This document shows positions 36,690 through 47,990 of a DNA stretch of 64,000 nt, in pieces. This DNA comes from Hondaea fermentalgiana (taxonomy: Eukaryota; Sar; Bigyra; Thraustochytrida; Thraustochytriidae), in assembly GCA_014084085.1 (NCBI GenBank), contig NPFB01000063.1:93734-157733 (forward strand). The letters are read 5' to 3'. The position numbers and the translations under genes were made by a program. The notes beneath the pieces were generated by a model. The model was not told the DNA's origin. It worked only from the letters and a program-made list of their open reading frames with translations, and made no database searches. The stretch's first letter is position 1. The number at the start of each line of letters is the position of its first letter.

Positions 36690-39159
36690 TGGCGGCTGTG
36701 GCGGCTGTCCCAATCCTGGAGATCTTGGCGAGCAGTGCCAGCGCAACTCGCACCTAGGGTCGTCCCGGCCTCAAGAGTCCAGTCTCCTCTTCCTCCTCGT
36801 CCATCCAGCCACACAAGCTGCTCCTGCTGCCGCTGCCATGGCTGGTGCTGGTGCTGGCCGGTGAGTTCTCAGCCAGAGCCAGCGCAAACGCCAGCAAGCT
36901 AGGCACCCAGACAGCTAGCCTCCGACCGCGGCCAATCAGAAGCATTGCATGGGTTGCCTCTCCAAAACATACTATACACGAATGAAAAGGCGACAAAATG
37001 CCAGGCAGGCAGTCAGGCAATCAGCTGCTCCCCAACCAACCAGAAGAACGTGAGAGTGAATCAACCACCAACGAAATGACTGACCCTGCATGGACTGGGC
37101 GAATGCGTTTGTTCGGAGCCCACTCGCCACGACAGCCGCCACTGGCGCTTGAGACCTAAATTAGCTTCAGACATTGCTGTCACTCGACTCACTCTCACAA
37201 CTCGCGGCATAACCGATCGCCGCCATTCTTCTTTGGGTTCTTCTGTCCGAGCAAGCGGCAGCTAGCTGGCTGTTGTTGCGATCAACCTCGTAAATCCTGC
37301 CTTCCTGCCTGGCTTCTTCAATTTCGTCAGCCAGTCGCATCGCGCGCGCGCGATCTAGCTGCCTCAATGCATAGAAACAACGCGCAGCTGCAGCAACCCA
37401 CGTGTACTCGAGCGAGGCCCCTCTTGTCTTCTTCTACCGCAGTCTTTCTTTCCTTTGGGACAGATAAAAAGACTCTGCCTCTCAAAACAACTGGACAACT
37501 TGCATCATCCACGATCTTTCGCTCTTCCCTCTCATGCGCCGACACTCGCGCGGACCAGCCTAGCACGCGCGCCTTCGTGGGAAGGGAAGGCTTTTGAGGC
37601 TTCTGCGCTGCCGTTGGTTGGCATGGCGTGGCGCTTGTCGCTGTCCTGCGTTGGCGAGTCGCCCTGGAAGTTGGCCTGATCAGACGCTGTCTGCCAGCTG
37701 AGCTCTCTGGCCAAACGCGAGATCTGCTGCTGGTAGATGGATGGGCAGCTTCATTAGCTATCTATTTTACTTCCAGTTACTGTTAGCTGAAGAGGGCTCG
37801 CTGTCGCTGCAGCAGTGCAGCTGCAGCTGGCGGCGGCATCGCAAACGCGAGCCAAGCTGGCGAGACCAACGTCACCCGCCACGCGTTGCGCTCACTTCCC
37901 TTCTTTTCTTTCCTTTTTTCAATTCTTTTCAATTCTTTTCAATTCTTTTCATCTCATCTTATTCCAAGCAGCTGCAGCCTGACAGATTCCCTCCCTCGTG
38001 ATCAACCTATCGATCGGTCAATCGATCGATCTCCCGTCCATGATCCGCGCCCCAAGCTCGTGGCCTCCAGCCACCCACTCCACCCCACTCCTCTCCACCC
38101 CATTCAACTCCACGGTACTGCCGCCGCACCTGGCTGGCGGGCCGCCTGGCGATCTGCACCGCAGGTCAGGCCGCACCGAGCTAACTCACGCGCTCGCTGC
38201 GGCGCGCGCGCACTCGTTACGCGGTCTCTGCGACGCCTCACGCGCTCTCCGCGGCCTCACCTCTGCCTTCCTCCCCGCAGTTCGATTCGCATCGGTCTTT
38301 CAGACTCTCTCAGCGAGACTCGTTGTGTCTCTCTCTCGATGGGAGGCCTCCGCTCCCCTCTCCTTAGCTTCCTGTCCTGCCGCCGTTCGCTCGCTGTCCG
38401 CTTCTGATCTCTACAGTAACCCCCTCCCCTCCCCGCTCGCCAGACGAGAATGCGCAAGTTCCTCGCTCGCTCGCGGCGCGAAAGTTGGCCTGCACGCCGG
38501 TCAGCGCGCAGAAGGGCCCTCCCTCTCACCTTCCCTCTCTCCTTCGCATTTCGTCCATACATACATCCATCCATCCATCACGTCCATACATCCCTCTCTC
38601 CGTCCTGTCCTCCCTCCCTCGACGCCGCGTGCTACCCTCGCCAGGGCCGCGTGCGACGCAAGTTGCCATTGACATCTGCATCGTCAGCGCAAGCAAGCGA
38701 GGACCCGCCTACCCAGGCTCGGCTTTTCAGCCTCACTCACTCAGCGCTCGGCCCTGCCGACATGCGCGCGAGGCCTGGGTCGCGGGCCCGCGCCCGGCCT
38801 CGGAAACTTCTCCATCGGCCGAAGCCGCCGCGCCCGCGCTCGTCTGCTACTGCTACGTGCAGTACGCTGACGCGCGCAGCTGCCGCGCGCCCTCTGCGCT
38901 GCTGCTGCGTCTGCGAGAGAAAGCGAGAAAGCAACGAAGAATCGCCGCACGCACACGCACGGCGGCGTCTGCTCGTTTTGTTTGTCCCGGGACCTTCCCT
39001 CCCTACCGCTGCTGCACTGCCTGCAGCTGCAGCTGCTCGAGAGGAGGGGGTGAGGGAAGGGCCCCGCCGCGTTCGCAGGCCCGGCCGCCACGCTTTCCTC
39101 CTGGCTCGTGCGGTCCTGGGTCGGGGTCCCGGCCCGGACACGCCTTAGACACGCGCGGA
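36690..39159. other. Repeat-dense non-coding stretch
   Basis: Contains a perfect decamer triplicate (37921-37950), a GATC/ATCGAT cluster (about 38007-38033), and ATAC/ATCC runs (about 38558-38580). No gene was recognised. Confidence 0.5.
37921..37950. repeat. Decamer AATTCTTTTC, three perfect copies
   Basis: Three head-to-tail copies of a 10-bp unit. Confidence 0.95.
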
Positions 39160-39190
39160 GCAGCAGCAGCAGCAGCTGCTGCAGCAGCGG
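39160..39190. repeat. CAG/CTG self-complementary run
   Basis: Six CAG-type units followed by CTGCTG and CAGCAG, so part of the run is palindromic. Confidence 0.85.
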
Positions 39191-41199
39191 GCTCGCACGG
39201 CGGGTGAAGTGTCGTGAAGCCGGCCGAGTCGGCCTCTCTGTCGGCTAGCCGTGCCGGCCCTCCGCTGCCCGCTCGGACCCAGTACAGTGGAGCCACTCGT
39301 TCTCGCGGCCTCTAGCTAGGCCCGGCTGGGGCCTTGTCGTGGAGGTGGCATTGAGAGTGGGCTAGCTGTCGCTCGTCGCATCGCGCATTTCCGTCTCGAC
39401 TTGGAGAAGATAATCCCATGGCGACATGGCAGACTTCTCCTCCCTCGCTCGCTCGCTCGCTCCCTCTCCCCCTCCTCGTTCTGTCCCGTGCTGGGGCCCG
39501 AACGTCTATCTGCGCGCCCGTGCGAACACGAGAGGCGGCAGAGATTCATCATCACTCGCTCGTGTGGAGAGAGGCCTGGCTGGTGGACGCAAAGCCGTTG
39601 AACCCGCTCGCTGCGGTGCTGCTCCTGCTGCTGGTCGCGGTGGCTGGCTGGCTGATTAAGTTCGATCACCCGTGCATGGCGCTTCTGTGGCAGGCAGACA
39701 GGGGGACTGCAATCAAAGGCAGCGGCAGCGGAGGGTCGATCGCTCGGCACGCGCGGCTCGCAATCAGCGGCATAGTAACGATCGCTCTTGCTTGCTCACT
39801 TGCTTGCTCACTCGCTTGCTTTTCTCCGCCTCAGCTGGCAAGAGGGAGGGAGAGAAAAGGAAGGAGGATTCGACAACTCAACCTCTCTCGGCTCGTCTGT
39901 GTTTCCAGCTTCTCAACTTCTGCAGGAATGCAAAAGTGGCTCTCGAACCGCGCCAACGCCGTCGGGGAGAACCGCCGCTGACCCGCACGCAGATCAGCAC
40001 GCTTGCGCAGGGAGAGGCTCGTTGGCCAACGGCGCTTAGAATCCAACAGCTTAGAATCCAACAGATGTCGCCGACCGGCAGCAGCCCAGCCAGCAATCAT
40101 TGCAGATCGCCGCGCGCGGGCCGTGCCTTCCGCGCGGTGCGGCTTTCTGCGCCCCGCTACGAAGTGCGCAGGCGCGCGAGCGATGGCCGGGCGGGCGATG
40201 ACAAGATCAATGGACGGCAGCGGCGGCAGCTGCACTGCGATGCGATGCGCAAAAGCGCAGCTGGCTGCATGCAGCAGCAGCTGCAGATGCTGGCCGCGAG
40301 CGAGGAAGAAGACAAGGGACAACAAGAGGAGAGACCGCGAGCCTCCCCCGCTTTCTTTCCGTGGGGAAAGTGCGCGCCACAGCCGCAGGAGCCCGCAGTG
40401 CGAAGGGAACTGTGGTGCGCGGTGACACGCCCCCGCAGCCAGGCCAGAGCCAACTAAAATAACTTACGGGCATTTGCTTGGACGGAGCCCAGCCAGCTCG
40501 CGTCGGCTTGCCGTTCAGCCGTCCCGACAATTTTCTGCAGCTGCCTGCGCTTTTGCATTCCTGCCAGCCTTGCCCTCGCCGACCGCTGGCCGTTAACTAG
40601 CAGTTGGCAGGCAGGTAGGCGGAAGGGCAGAAGGGCAGAAGGGAGGGCAGGAGGACGGTTTGCGAACGCGGCGCGGCAGTTTGACGACTGACCTCTGGGT
40701 AAGAGCGCCCGCTGGTCCTCAGCTCGACCGGCCGCGGCTGCGGCCAGCCCTGCCATAAGCCGCAGCAGAGACTAACAGCAACCAACCGTTCATCCAGGCA
40801 TCCAGCCATCCAGCCATCCAGCCATCGATTGATCGATCGGCGAACCAGCCTTGTGCGTGCGTCGTCGCGCATCGTCGCGCAAGCAAGACATGAGCACACC
40901 ATCAAACACCGGCAGCTGACGTGACAGGACAAAAGGAATGGAGGAGATCAGAGAGTGATGAGGTCGGGGAAGGGGAGGGGAAGGGTGGGGGGGGGTCCGA
41001 AGAGGTTTCCAAATGTCGATGGGCAAGCGCACAATGCCAAGCGTTTGCGAGCGATGCCAGCCCTGGAGTTCTTTTCCGAACCAGAACCCCAGAAGTGGGC
41101 TGGCCCCATCGCACCACCCCTAACCCTTGCTTGCCCTGGCAATATGTCCAGATCAAGGAAGAAAGAATTCATCTGGCTGCTTCGTTTACCAGCTCAGGC
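39191..41199. other. GC-rich non-coding stretch
   Basis: Short CGCT run (about 39443-39466), ATCCAGCC repeats (40796-40827), and a G9 run (40987-40995). Open frames here are Arg/Ala/Ser-rich and overlap on both strands. No gene was recognised. Confidence 0.45.
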
Positions 41200-42160
41200 T
41201 AGTTAATTTAGGCCTCGGTAGAACCTACCCCGGGATCTGACACAAACAAAGCAACAATCGATTTGACCGATGAATGAAGCAAGAAAACGAAGCCTAAACT
41301 AACAATCGGTCCACCGGATTCTCAGTCGATGCAACCAACGCCGTGACGCATACCTCGGCTCGAATGCTTGATGCTGAAGCGGTCCTGACTGATACTTTTT
41401 TGAAGCGAACCACCGTTCTGTCCTGAACGAAGCCCTCTAGGCGCACAATTTGGATTCATTGACAACGGACATGGCCATTATTGGAAATTCGTGTGAAGAA
41501 AAAGCCAACGGCGTTGCAGCAGCCTGTAGCTACACTACAGCTGCTGTCGTGAAAGCCGCGAGAGCAGGAACTTGATTCTCTTGCCTGCTGCCAGCTTAGC
41601 TGTCAGGTCACCGCTGCTGCTCGCAGCCATTGCCGCTGCGAAACTTTGTTAGAAGGCCGCCGCAAGGGCTCTCTTGCGGCTTCTTTCTAACGATGACGGC
41701 GATCTCTGATGGACGTCGAAAATGATCGAATGGCGGGCAATCGAAAGTGTTGCTCAAGGATCGATTGCTCTTGCTTCCTTGAATCGAATGTCCTGCTCTT
41801 TGCTTTGAGCAATTTTAACAATCTTGACGGGCGCCAAAGTTAGCATGCTAAATTTCCCGGCTGGTGCGGCCACACGACGAATGGTCGACGTTCTTTTTTT
41901 CCATTTCCTCCCTCTCTCCCTCTCTGTGGTTTTGTAAGAGCCTCTCTAGTCTGATCGCCTGCCGAGCCCGCCCCACTGTTCTCAATCTCATGTCACTCAG
42001 ATAGCAGCTACTGCTAGTAGGAATCAGTAAAAGAATCGGTTGCGAACAGCGTCAACTGCATCCAGGACGTTCTTCAAACTCGCCTTGGCATCGCTGACCA
42101 TCTGACTGCACGTACAGGTCCTCGATTCTACGCACCTTTCGCGCTGCAGCATTCGCCTTC
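41200..42160. other. Base-balanced, repeat-poor island inside the gene-free block
   Basis: About 950 bp visibly less GC-rich and almost free of simple repeats compared with both sides. It has no frame of 60 codons or more, so stops are dense in all frames. I see nothing identifiable in it. Confidence 0.5.
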
Positions 42161-42169
42161 CCCACCACG

Positions 42170-42274
42170 CAGCCAGGCAGCCAGGCAGCCAGCAACGCCG
42201 AGCTGATTTTACAGGAGCGGATGAGAGAGTCAGTCAGCCAGCCAGTCAGTCAGCCAGCCAGCCAGCCACGCAGC
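42170..42274. repeat. GCAGCCAG and CAGTCAGC-type repeats
   Basis: Three AGGCAGCC units (42170-42193), then a mixed CAGT/CAGC run (42228-42274). Confidence 0.85.
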
Positions 42275-43053
42275 CCGCTACCGCTGGCTGGACGGAGCCT
42301 TGAGCAGCGCAGCCACCAACTCCACCGATGCTTCAATCGATCGACCGACCGAAAGATCGATCAAGTGCAGTCGACAGACCTCGTCGGCGCTTGCTTGCTT
42401 GCCTGCTTGCTTGCTTACTTGCTAGCTTTCATTTTTTACTTCGCGGAGTGAAGCTGCGCTGCCACTCGTACCTGCCTGCCTCTGAGGACGAGAGGCTGCG
42501 TGCAATGGTCAGGCTTCCAGCCGAGGCTTGCTTTCTTGCTAGCTAGCTTGCTTGCTTGCTCTTTTTTTCTTTCCTTTTTCTTCTCTTTTGGCTCTTCTCC
42601 TTCTTCTTCTTCTTTCTTTCATTGCTCGCGCATCCGCAAACAAGCGCAACTTGAGCCTGCGTAAACCACGCGCGCTTTGCCCTTGCGTCGCTGCGGGATC
42701 CCAGCAGGGCCTGCCTGCCGCCGCGGCCACTGAAGGAAGCTGCGAACGCGCGACAACGGCGAGCGGCTGCGGCGAACGGCGAGCGGCGAGCCCTCTTTTC
42801 TCGGTCTCGGCGATTCGCCTCGCTGCCGCTGCCGCTGCCTCGGCATCGCATTACATCACATCGCATCGCGTGGCGCGCGAATCGCACCGAATCGGGTCGA
42901 ATTCGAGTTGAGTGGGTCCGGAAGCCGGGCCCTGGGTCCGGGCCCGGGTTCGGACCCGGCGGGCCTTTGCTCCGCCGCCCTCAGCATCGTCGCGCACACC
43001 CCCGCCTGCGCGTCTTTCGCTTTCTGGTTAGCGTAAAGATCGACTTTACAATT

Positions 43054-43119
43054 GCGATCGATCAATCGATCGAGCGATCCTGGCTGGCGATCGATCAATC
43101 GATTGAGCGATCCTGGCTG
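43054..43119. repeat. 33-bp tandem duplication rich in ATCGAT
   Basis: Two adjacent 33-bp copies (43054-43086 and 43087-43119) differ at one base. Each contains GATCGATCAATCGAT and ends in TCCTGGCTG. Confidence 0.95.
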
Positions 43120-43291
43120 GCGGGGTGTGCTGGCAGTGGCAGTGGCTGGCTGCCTGCTTGGGGCGCTCGCGCCGCTGGCTGTGGCATGGCCGCCACTGTG
43201 GATCCCACCCTCCTCGCGCAGAGAAGGTGAGGTAACTTACATTACCTACTCCCGAGCCCCCATTCCATCTATTCATTAACTGTTAGACCTG

Positions 43292-43342
43292 TCCATCCAT
43301 CCATCCATCCATCCATCCATCCATCCATCCATCCATCCATCC
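43292..43342. repeat. (CCAT)n microsatellite
   Basis: About 12 uninterrupted CCAT units, continued by CCGT variants to about 43362. Confidence 0.97.
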
Positions 43343-44177
43343 GTCCGTCCGTTCGTCCATCCACGCACCTCTACCCCTCGCTGGCGCATGTCGCAGTTGC
43401 CATTGGTTGCACGCCACCACTGACCGACTGACTGGTTAACAGACAGACAGCAGCGAGATCGTCAAGACTCGGAACGGCGCTGGCGCGGGCTGTCTCGCTA
43501 CCTGGCTTGGCTGTAGCAGGAGGCGGAATGAAAAGCTCCAGCCGTGCATCTGCCGCGCCTTGCGGTGCGCTGCGATGCGCCCTGCAGCGCCCACTGCTGG
43601 CCAAGTGGGTCCGTAGGAGCGCGTGAACGGTTCCTCTGGCAGCCCAAAGAGAGCCGTGCACCACGCTCGTGGCCGGCCAGGCATTCTAGTCTCGCAACGT
43701 GCAATACGCAAGGCCAAAGGCGCAGGCGAGGCGAGGCGCAGGCGAGGCGAGGCGGGGCGGGGCGGGACGAGACAGACCCGGCCTTCCAGCCGTATCACGC
43801 CGTGACGGATCGCGCGAGCTCGACCGCCTGGGGCAAGCAAGCGCGCCCCACGAGGGCTCGCGGGCGCCGATCCCGAGGCGCAACACGAGTGGAGTGAGAG
43901 GAGGGCTCGGCTCCACGCCGCCTCTTTTCCTTGCCACTTCTTTTACTCTTTCCTGCTTCCTCTCCTTCCTCCTACAGCTCGCGCCGCCCACAGCCACACA
44001 CTCCCACTCACCTGCCACGCTAGGCCGGCCTTAGCACTGACTAGGTGAGACACCGTTGCGACGTTCACCCTCTCACATTCATTTCACACGACTTATGGAA
44101 GCGCCAGTGGCGGAATACCGTCCGTGAAAGAAGAGCGTGAGATAACCAGCCACCATTGGCCACGGGCGGCAGCGGCG

Positions 44178-44233
44178 AGCAAGCAAGTAAGCAATCAAGT
44201 AAGCAATCAAGCAAGCAAGCAAGCAAGCAAGCG
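44178..44233. repeat. GCAA/GTAA/TCAA imperfect tetranucleotide repeat
   Basis: Fourteen units ending in a clean GCAA run. Confidence 0.9.
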
Positions 44234-45512
44234 AGTACACTGCGGCCGGCGAGTGAGCGCAGCCGACCTGCCGCCTATGGACGCAACAACCGTAGCCGCA
44301 CCCCCGCTCCACCCGCTGCCGGCAGGAATCTATCTATTCATCATGCCACCCATCGCAGCCACCGCCTCTGTCGCCAACTTGGCTGTTGGCCTGCCTGCTC
44401 TTTTGTCGCTGCGGAGGTGCGGTGTGTGAGCTGCGGATGGCAGAAGAAGCAGCCGCCACAACTCGTACTCATTCCGTGCGGCCAGACACGCGCGGCGCCG
44501 CACCGTGCTGTGCTGTGCTGCGCTGCTCTGGTCTGCGCGGCGCTCCGTCGGTCGCATCGCGCACAGGCCGGCCAGCTCTGCGGTATCGCGGCGACGCTGG
44601 CGGAGCGGACGACATCACATTTACATCCGCCAGTAGCCGCTCCAACCCAGGCCGGGGCACGCGGCGTGACTCGACGTTCTCCTTGCTCGCGGCGTCATGC
44701 CACCAGCGTTTTGCCCGGCGTGGCTGCATCGTTTCGACGGAGCCTCCCTCGTTCACTCTCGTTCACTATCAGGCCCTGCGTTGCTCTTGCCTGCGAGGGA
44801 TCTCGCAACCTATCCGCGAGTCCTTGGCTCTGCCGGCATTGCTGCTGCTGCTGCTTCTCATTTTCATGTCAGCTGCCACTGCTGATCGTGCGTGAGCTAG
44901 CTGCACTGACCTCCGCCGTCACGTCTGCTTCGCCGAGCAGTCAAGAATAGGCGCCGCGGCCGAGGCGATGTCGAGTCAGCGTGACGTGGTGGCTCGCTCG
45001 GGTCCGCGGCGCCCGAGGTCCCGACGAGTCTTGTCCTGTTCCTGACCGGCTGACTGCCTTAGAATCCCCACTCACTGCGTGTAGCATTCATTGCGGTGCG
45101 GCAGCGGCTCGCTGCCTTGCCTGCCTAGGCTGGGTGATTGGCGGCGCAGTGGTCGAAGGAATGAACTTTATACGAATGAACGGCAACTTGCCAACCAGAA
45201 CGAAGATCGTCTGCAGCTGGCAGTGGCTGGTTGATTGTGTTGCTCGATGCGACGCGATGCGATGCGCAGGCGAAGCCAAATGACTGAACGAACTCATCCA
45301 AATGACTGGACGAACTCATCCGGCGGAGAGAGAGCGAGCTACCAAGTCTTCAACGCCTTGCTTCCGCGCGTAGATCGTGCGAACATCATGTGCCGCGCGA
45401 GGGGGCGGCCGTGTGTTCGAGACGAGCCCAGGGCTTCTACCAGCCGCCTCCCTCACGGGCTGGGGCGCTTGAGCCTCGCCTCTCCGCCCGCTGCGCCGCG
45501 CCGCGCCACGCT

Positions 45513-45545
<33 letters not shown>
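45513..45545. repeat. (CAG)11 trinucleotide repeat
   Basis: Eleven CAG units outside any recognised gene. The open frames over it (poly-Gln or poly-Leu) have no other protein-like features. Confidence 0.95.
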
Positions 45546-45546
<1 letters not shown>

Positions 45547-47010
45547 CTGTCCGTGCTCAGCCGCCGCGCGCCAGCAGCCAGCCTCCAGAGAGGAGGTGCC
45601 AGCCAGCCAGGCCGGGCGCGTATACAACAAGTTGGTAAAAACTTCTCCGCCCGCGGGAGGCGAGCCAAGGACGGGGCTCCTGCGTGGGGCCGGGTCGGTT
45701 CCGCGCAAGGAAGACGAACCCGGCCGCTGCGCGCGCGCCACAGCACAGACTGAGAGAATGAGAGAGGTGGCTGCGGCCAGCCCTCGCCCGCCCCGCCAGC
45801 GCTGTGAGCAGCTACTAGCGCTGTGAGCAGCCTGCGCTGCACTGGCCCCGGTGACTGGCGGGAGCAAACGCAGACGCAGACGCTGCGATGCCTTTGCGAG
45901 CTCTGAACGTCTATGTGTACATATCCTTGAAAGGATGCGAGCCCACGTCGAAGGCCCAGGGTCAACAGGGTTGGGGGGTGGGGCGAGTGGGGTTGGTCTT
46001 GCGTGCAAGCAAGCAAGCGAGAACGCAAGACTCGAACGCTCCGGATGATAGACTTTCTCCGGCGAGAGGACCAGGAAATTATCCCCAAAGAAGTGCGCCC
46101 CAGTCAGCCAGCCAGCCCAGCTGAACGGAGGTCCTTGCCTCCGCGTGCCTGGACGAGGCTGCTCTCTGCTGGTGCTGCTGCGTATTCTTCGAGTTCTTCC
46201 TTCCACCTTTCTTTCTTTTCTTCTTTCTTTCACGCTTTCACGCTTTCGCTTGCTTGCTCATACTTGGTTGCCCGGCCAGCGGCGGCTGTTTCTTTGTTTC
46301 TTTCTTTCATTCTTTGTCTTGACAAGCAAACGCAGCAACTGTGGCCCTGCCTGCCTTGGCCATTGCGGGAGCGGCGCGCGCCGGCGACCCAGGCTTGGCA
46401 TTCTTGCACGGAGGCCGCACACATAGGGGGCCGAGCACCTGCCCGGCCAAAGCTACGGACACAAACACACCCGAAGTCGCATCGCGTCGCATCTCGTCGC
46501 ATCGCGGGTCTTGAGCTCGCGCTCGAACGGCCGGTGGCTGCGCTGTGCTGGGCTTGCTGCTGCGCTGGGCCGGCCTTGACTCATTCGCGAGGCGGAGACG
46601 CGGCGCCGGCAGGCTGCGCTGGGGCCGGCCCCAAGGTGTCCACTGGCCCGTCCCACTGGCCTTCATGCAGGTGAGCATGGAAAGAAGAAGGGCCCGGCAC
46701 AGAAAGCCTGTTCGAGGCACGTGGCCGCGCCGGCCGCCTCCTGCGAGTCCTGCGAGTTCTGCGAGTCCGGCCTGCCTGCGTCTGTTTGCAGCACAGCTGC
46801 TCATCAGGCCTCGCCTGTCCGTCACGCGGCTGCCGCGCCGCATGCAGAACATACGCCGTGCAGGAGCGGGGCACGCGCGTGGCGCAGCGGCAGGCGTCTG
46901 CACGAGTACAGCCTCCCTCCTTGGGGCATCCCACATGCACGCGAGCCTGCTCGCGTCACATTAGCAGCAGCAGTAGCATCCACCTCGCATTCACCTCGCG
47001 TGCACATAGT

Positions 47011-47068
47011 AGCTAGCTAGTTAGCAAGCTAGCTAGTTAGCAAGCTAGCTAGTTAGCAAGCTAGCTTG
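47011..47068. repeat. 16-bp palindromic tandem repeat, about 3.5 copies
   Basis: The unit AGCTAGCTAGTTAGCA is repeated perfectly at 47011, 47027 and 47043, with a partial copy at 47059. Each unit contains the palindrome AGCTAGCT. Confidence 0.95.
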
Positions 47069-47615
47069 CTCCCTACTTACAGCTAGCAATGCGCTGCTGG
47101 GCGACGCGTCGCCCAGACTTTTTCCGTTTGAAGATCGCTCGTTCGAACTTTCGTTTCTCGCACCGAGCCCATCATCAGGGATCCTCGGCCGTTCGCCATT
47201 CCTTGCTTCCTCCCTCCCTCCTTCCCTTCCTTCCTTTCATTCGTTCATTCGTTCGTGCGTTTGCTCATTTGTCAATGCGTTCGCTGACTTGGCTTCGCCT
47301 CGCTATTGCTTGCATTCGATCCGATTGCTATGCATTGTAATGAAATGCGGTTCGTCCCACCCAGACACCGCGCGTCGCCTTGTCTTGCCCGCCCCGCGAT
47401 CCATGCATGCATGGCAGTAGCCGCTCCGGATAACGAAGCAAGAAAGGAAAAGAGGAAGGATATCCGTCCTCCTGCTGCTGTCGGCAGTCGTGCCGTCTCG
47501 TGCCGTGCCATGCCAGCACAGCGCGAGGAGACTTTCGCGCGGAGGAAGGGCGAGGTGGGCTCCGTCTGTGCAGTGCAGCGAGGTGCGCGTCGCGTGCGCC
47601 AGGACAGAGGGAGGA

Positions 47616-47806
47616 CCCCCCCCCCCCCAACCGACCTCCTCTCGCCTTGCCCTCCCGTGAAAGACGCTTGCTGGCCTTCTCCACGCCTGCTTCCCCAACT
47701 CGGCTTCCCCCTCACCTCCTTCCGATGTGGATGCCCTGGCCTTTTTCCAAGCCCCACAGACTCAAAGAAACAGTAAAAAGTGCAAACGCCCCCCCCCCCC
47801 CCCCCC
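47616..47806. repeat. Paired poly-C runs (C13 and C18)
   Basis: C13 at 47616-47628 and C18 at 47789-47806, about 160 bp apart on the same strand. Confidence 0.9.
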
Positions 47807-47990
47807 ACGGAAAATGTTCCCGCAGCGTAACTGCTTTATAAAATGAAAACATTTGTTTACACGGAAAAGACTGTTCTTTTCGTTCTTTTGCTTGGACAAA
47901 GTTTTCTTACATGATTTTTTTTAACCTTTCCATTTCATTTCTTTTCTTTTCTTTCCTTTTCTTTTCTTTCTAAAATTAGAAAATCTTGCA
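47807..47990. other. AT-rich segment with TTTTC runs
   Basis: About 180 bp that are clearly AT-rich in a GC-rich region, directly after the C18 run. It ends in repeated CTTTT units (47938-47970). No ORF. Confidence 0.7.

Noticed and set aside
41118..41130. CCCTAACCCT, telomere-like
   Set aside because: Occurs once, not in an array.
45316..46233. A 305-codon - strand open frame
   Set aside because: Composition follows the local GC-rich, CAG-repeat DNA; no recognisable fold, and competing frames on the other strand.
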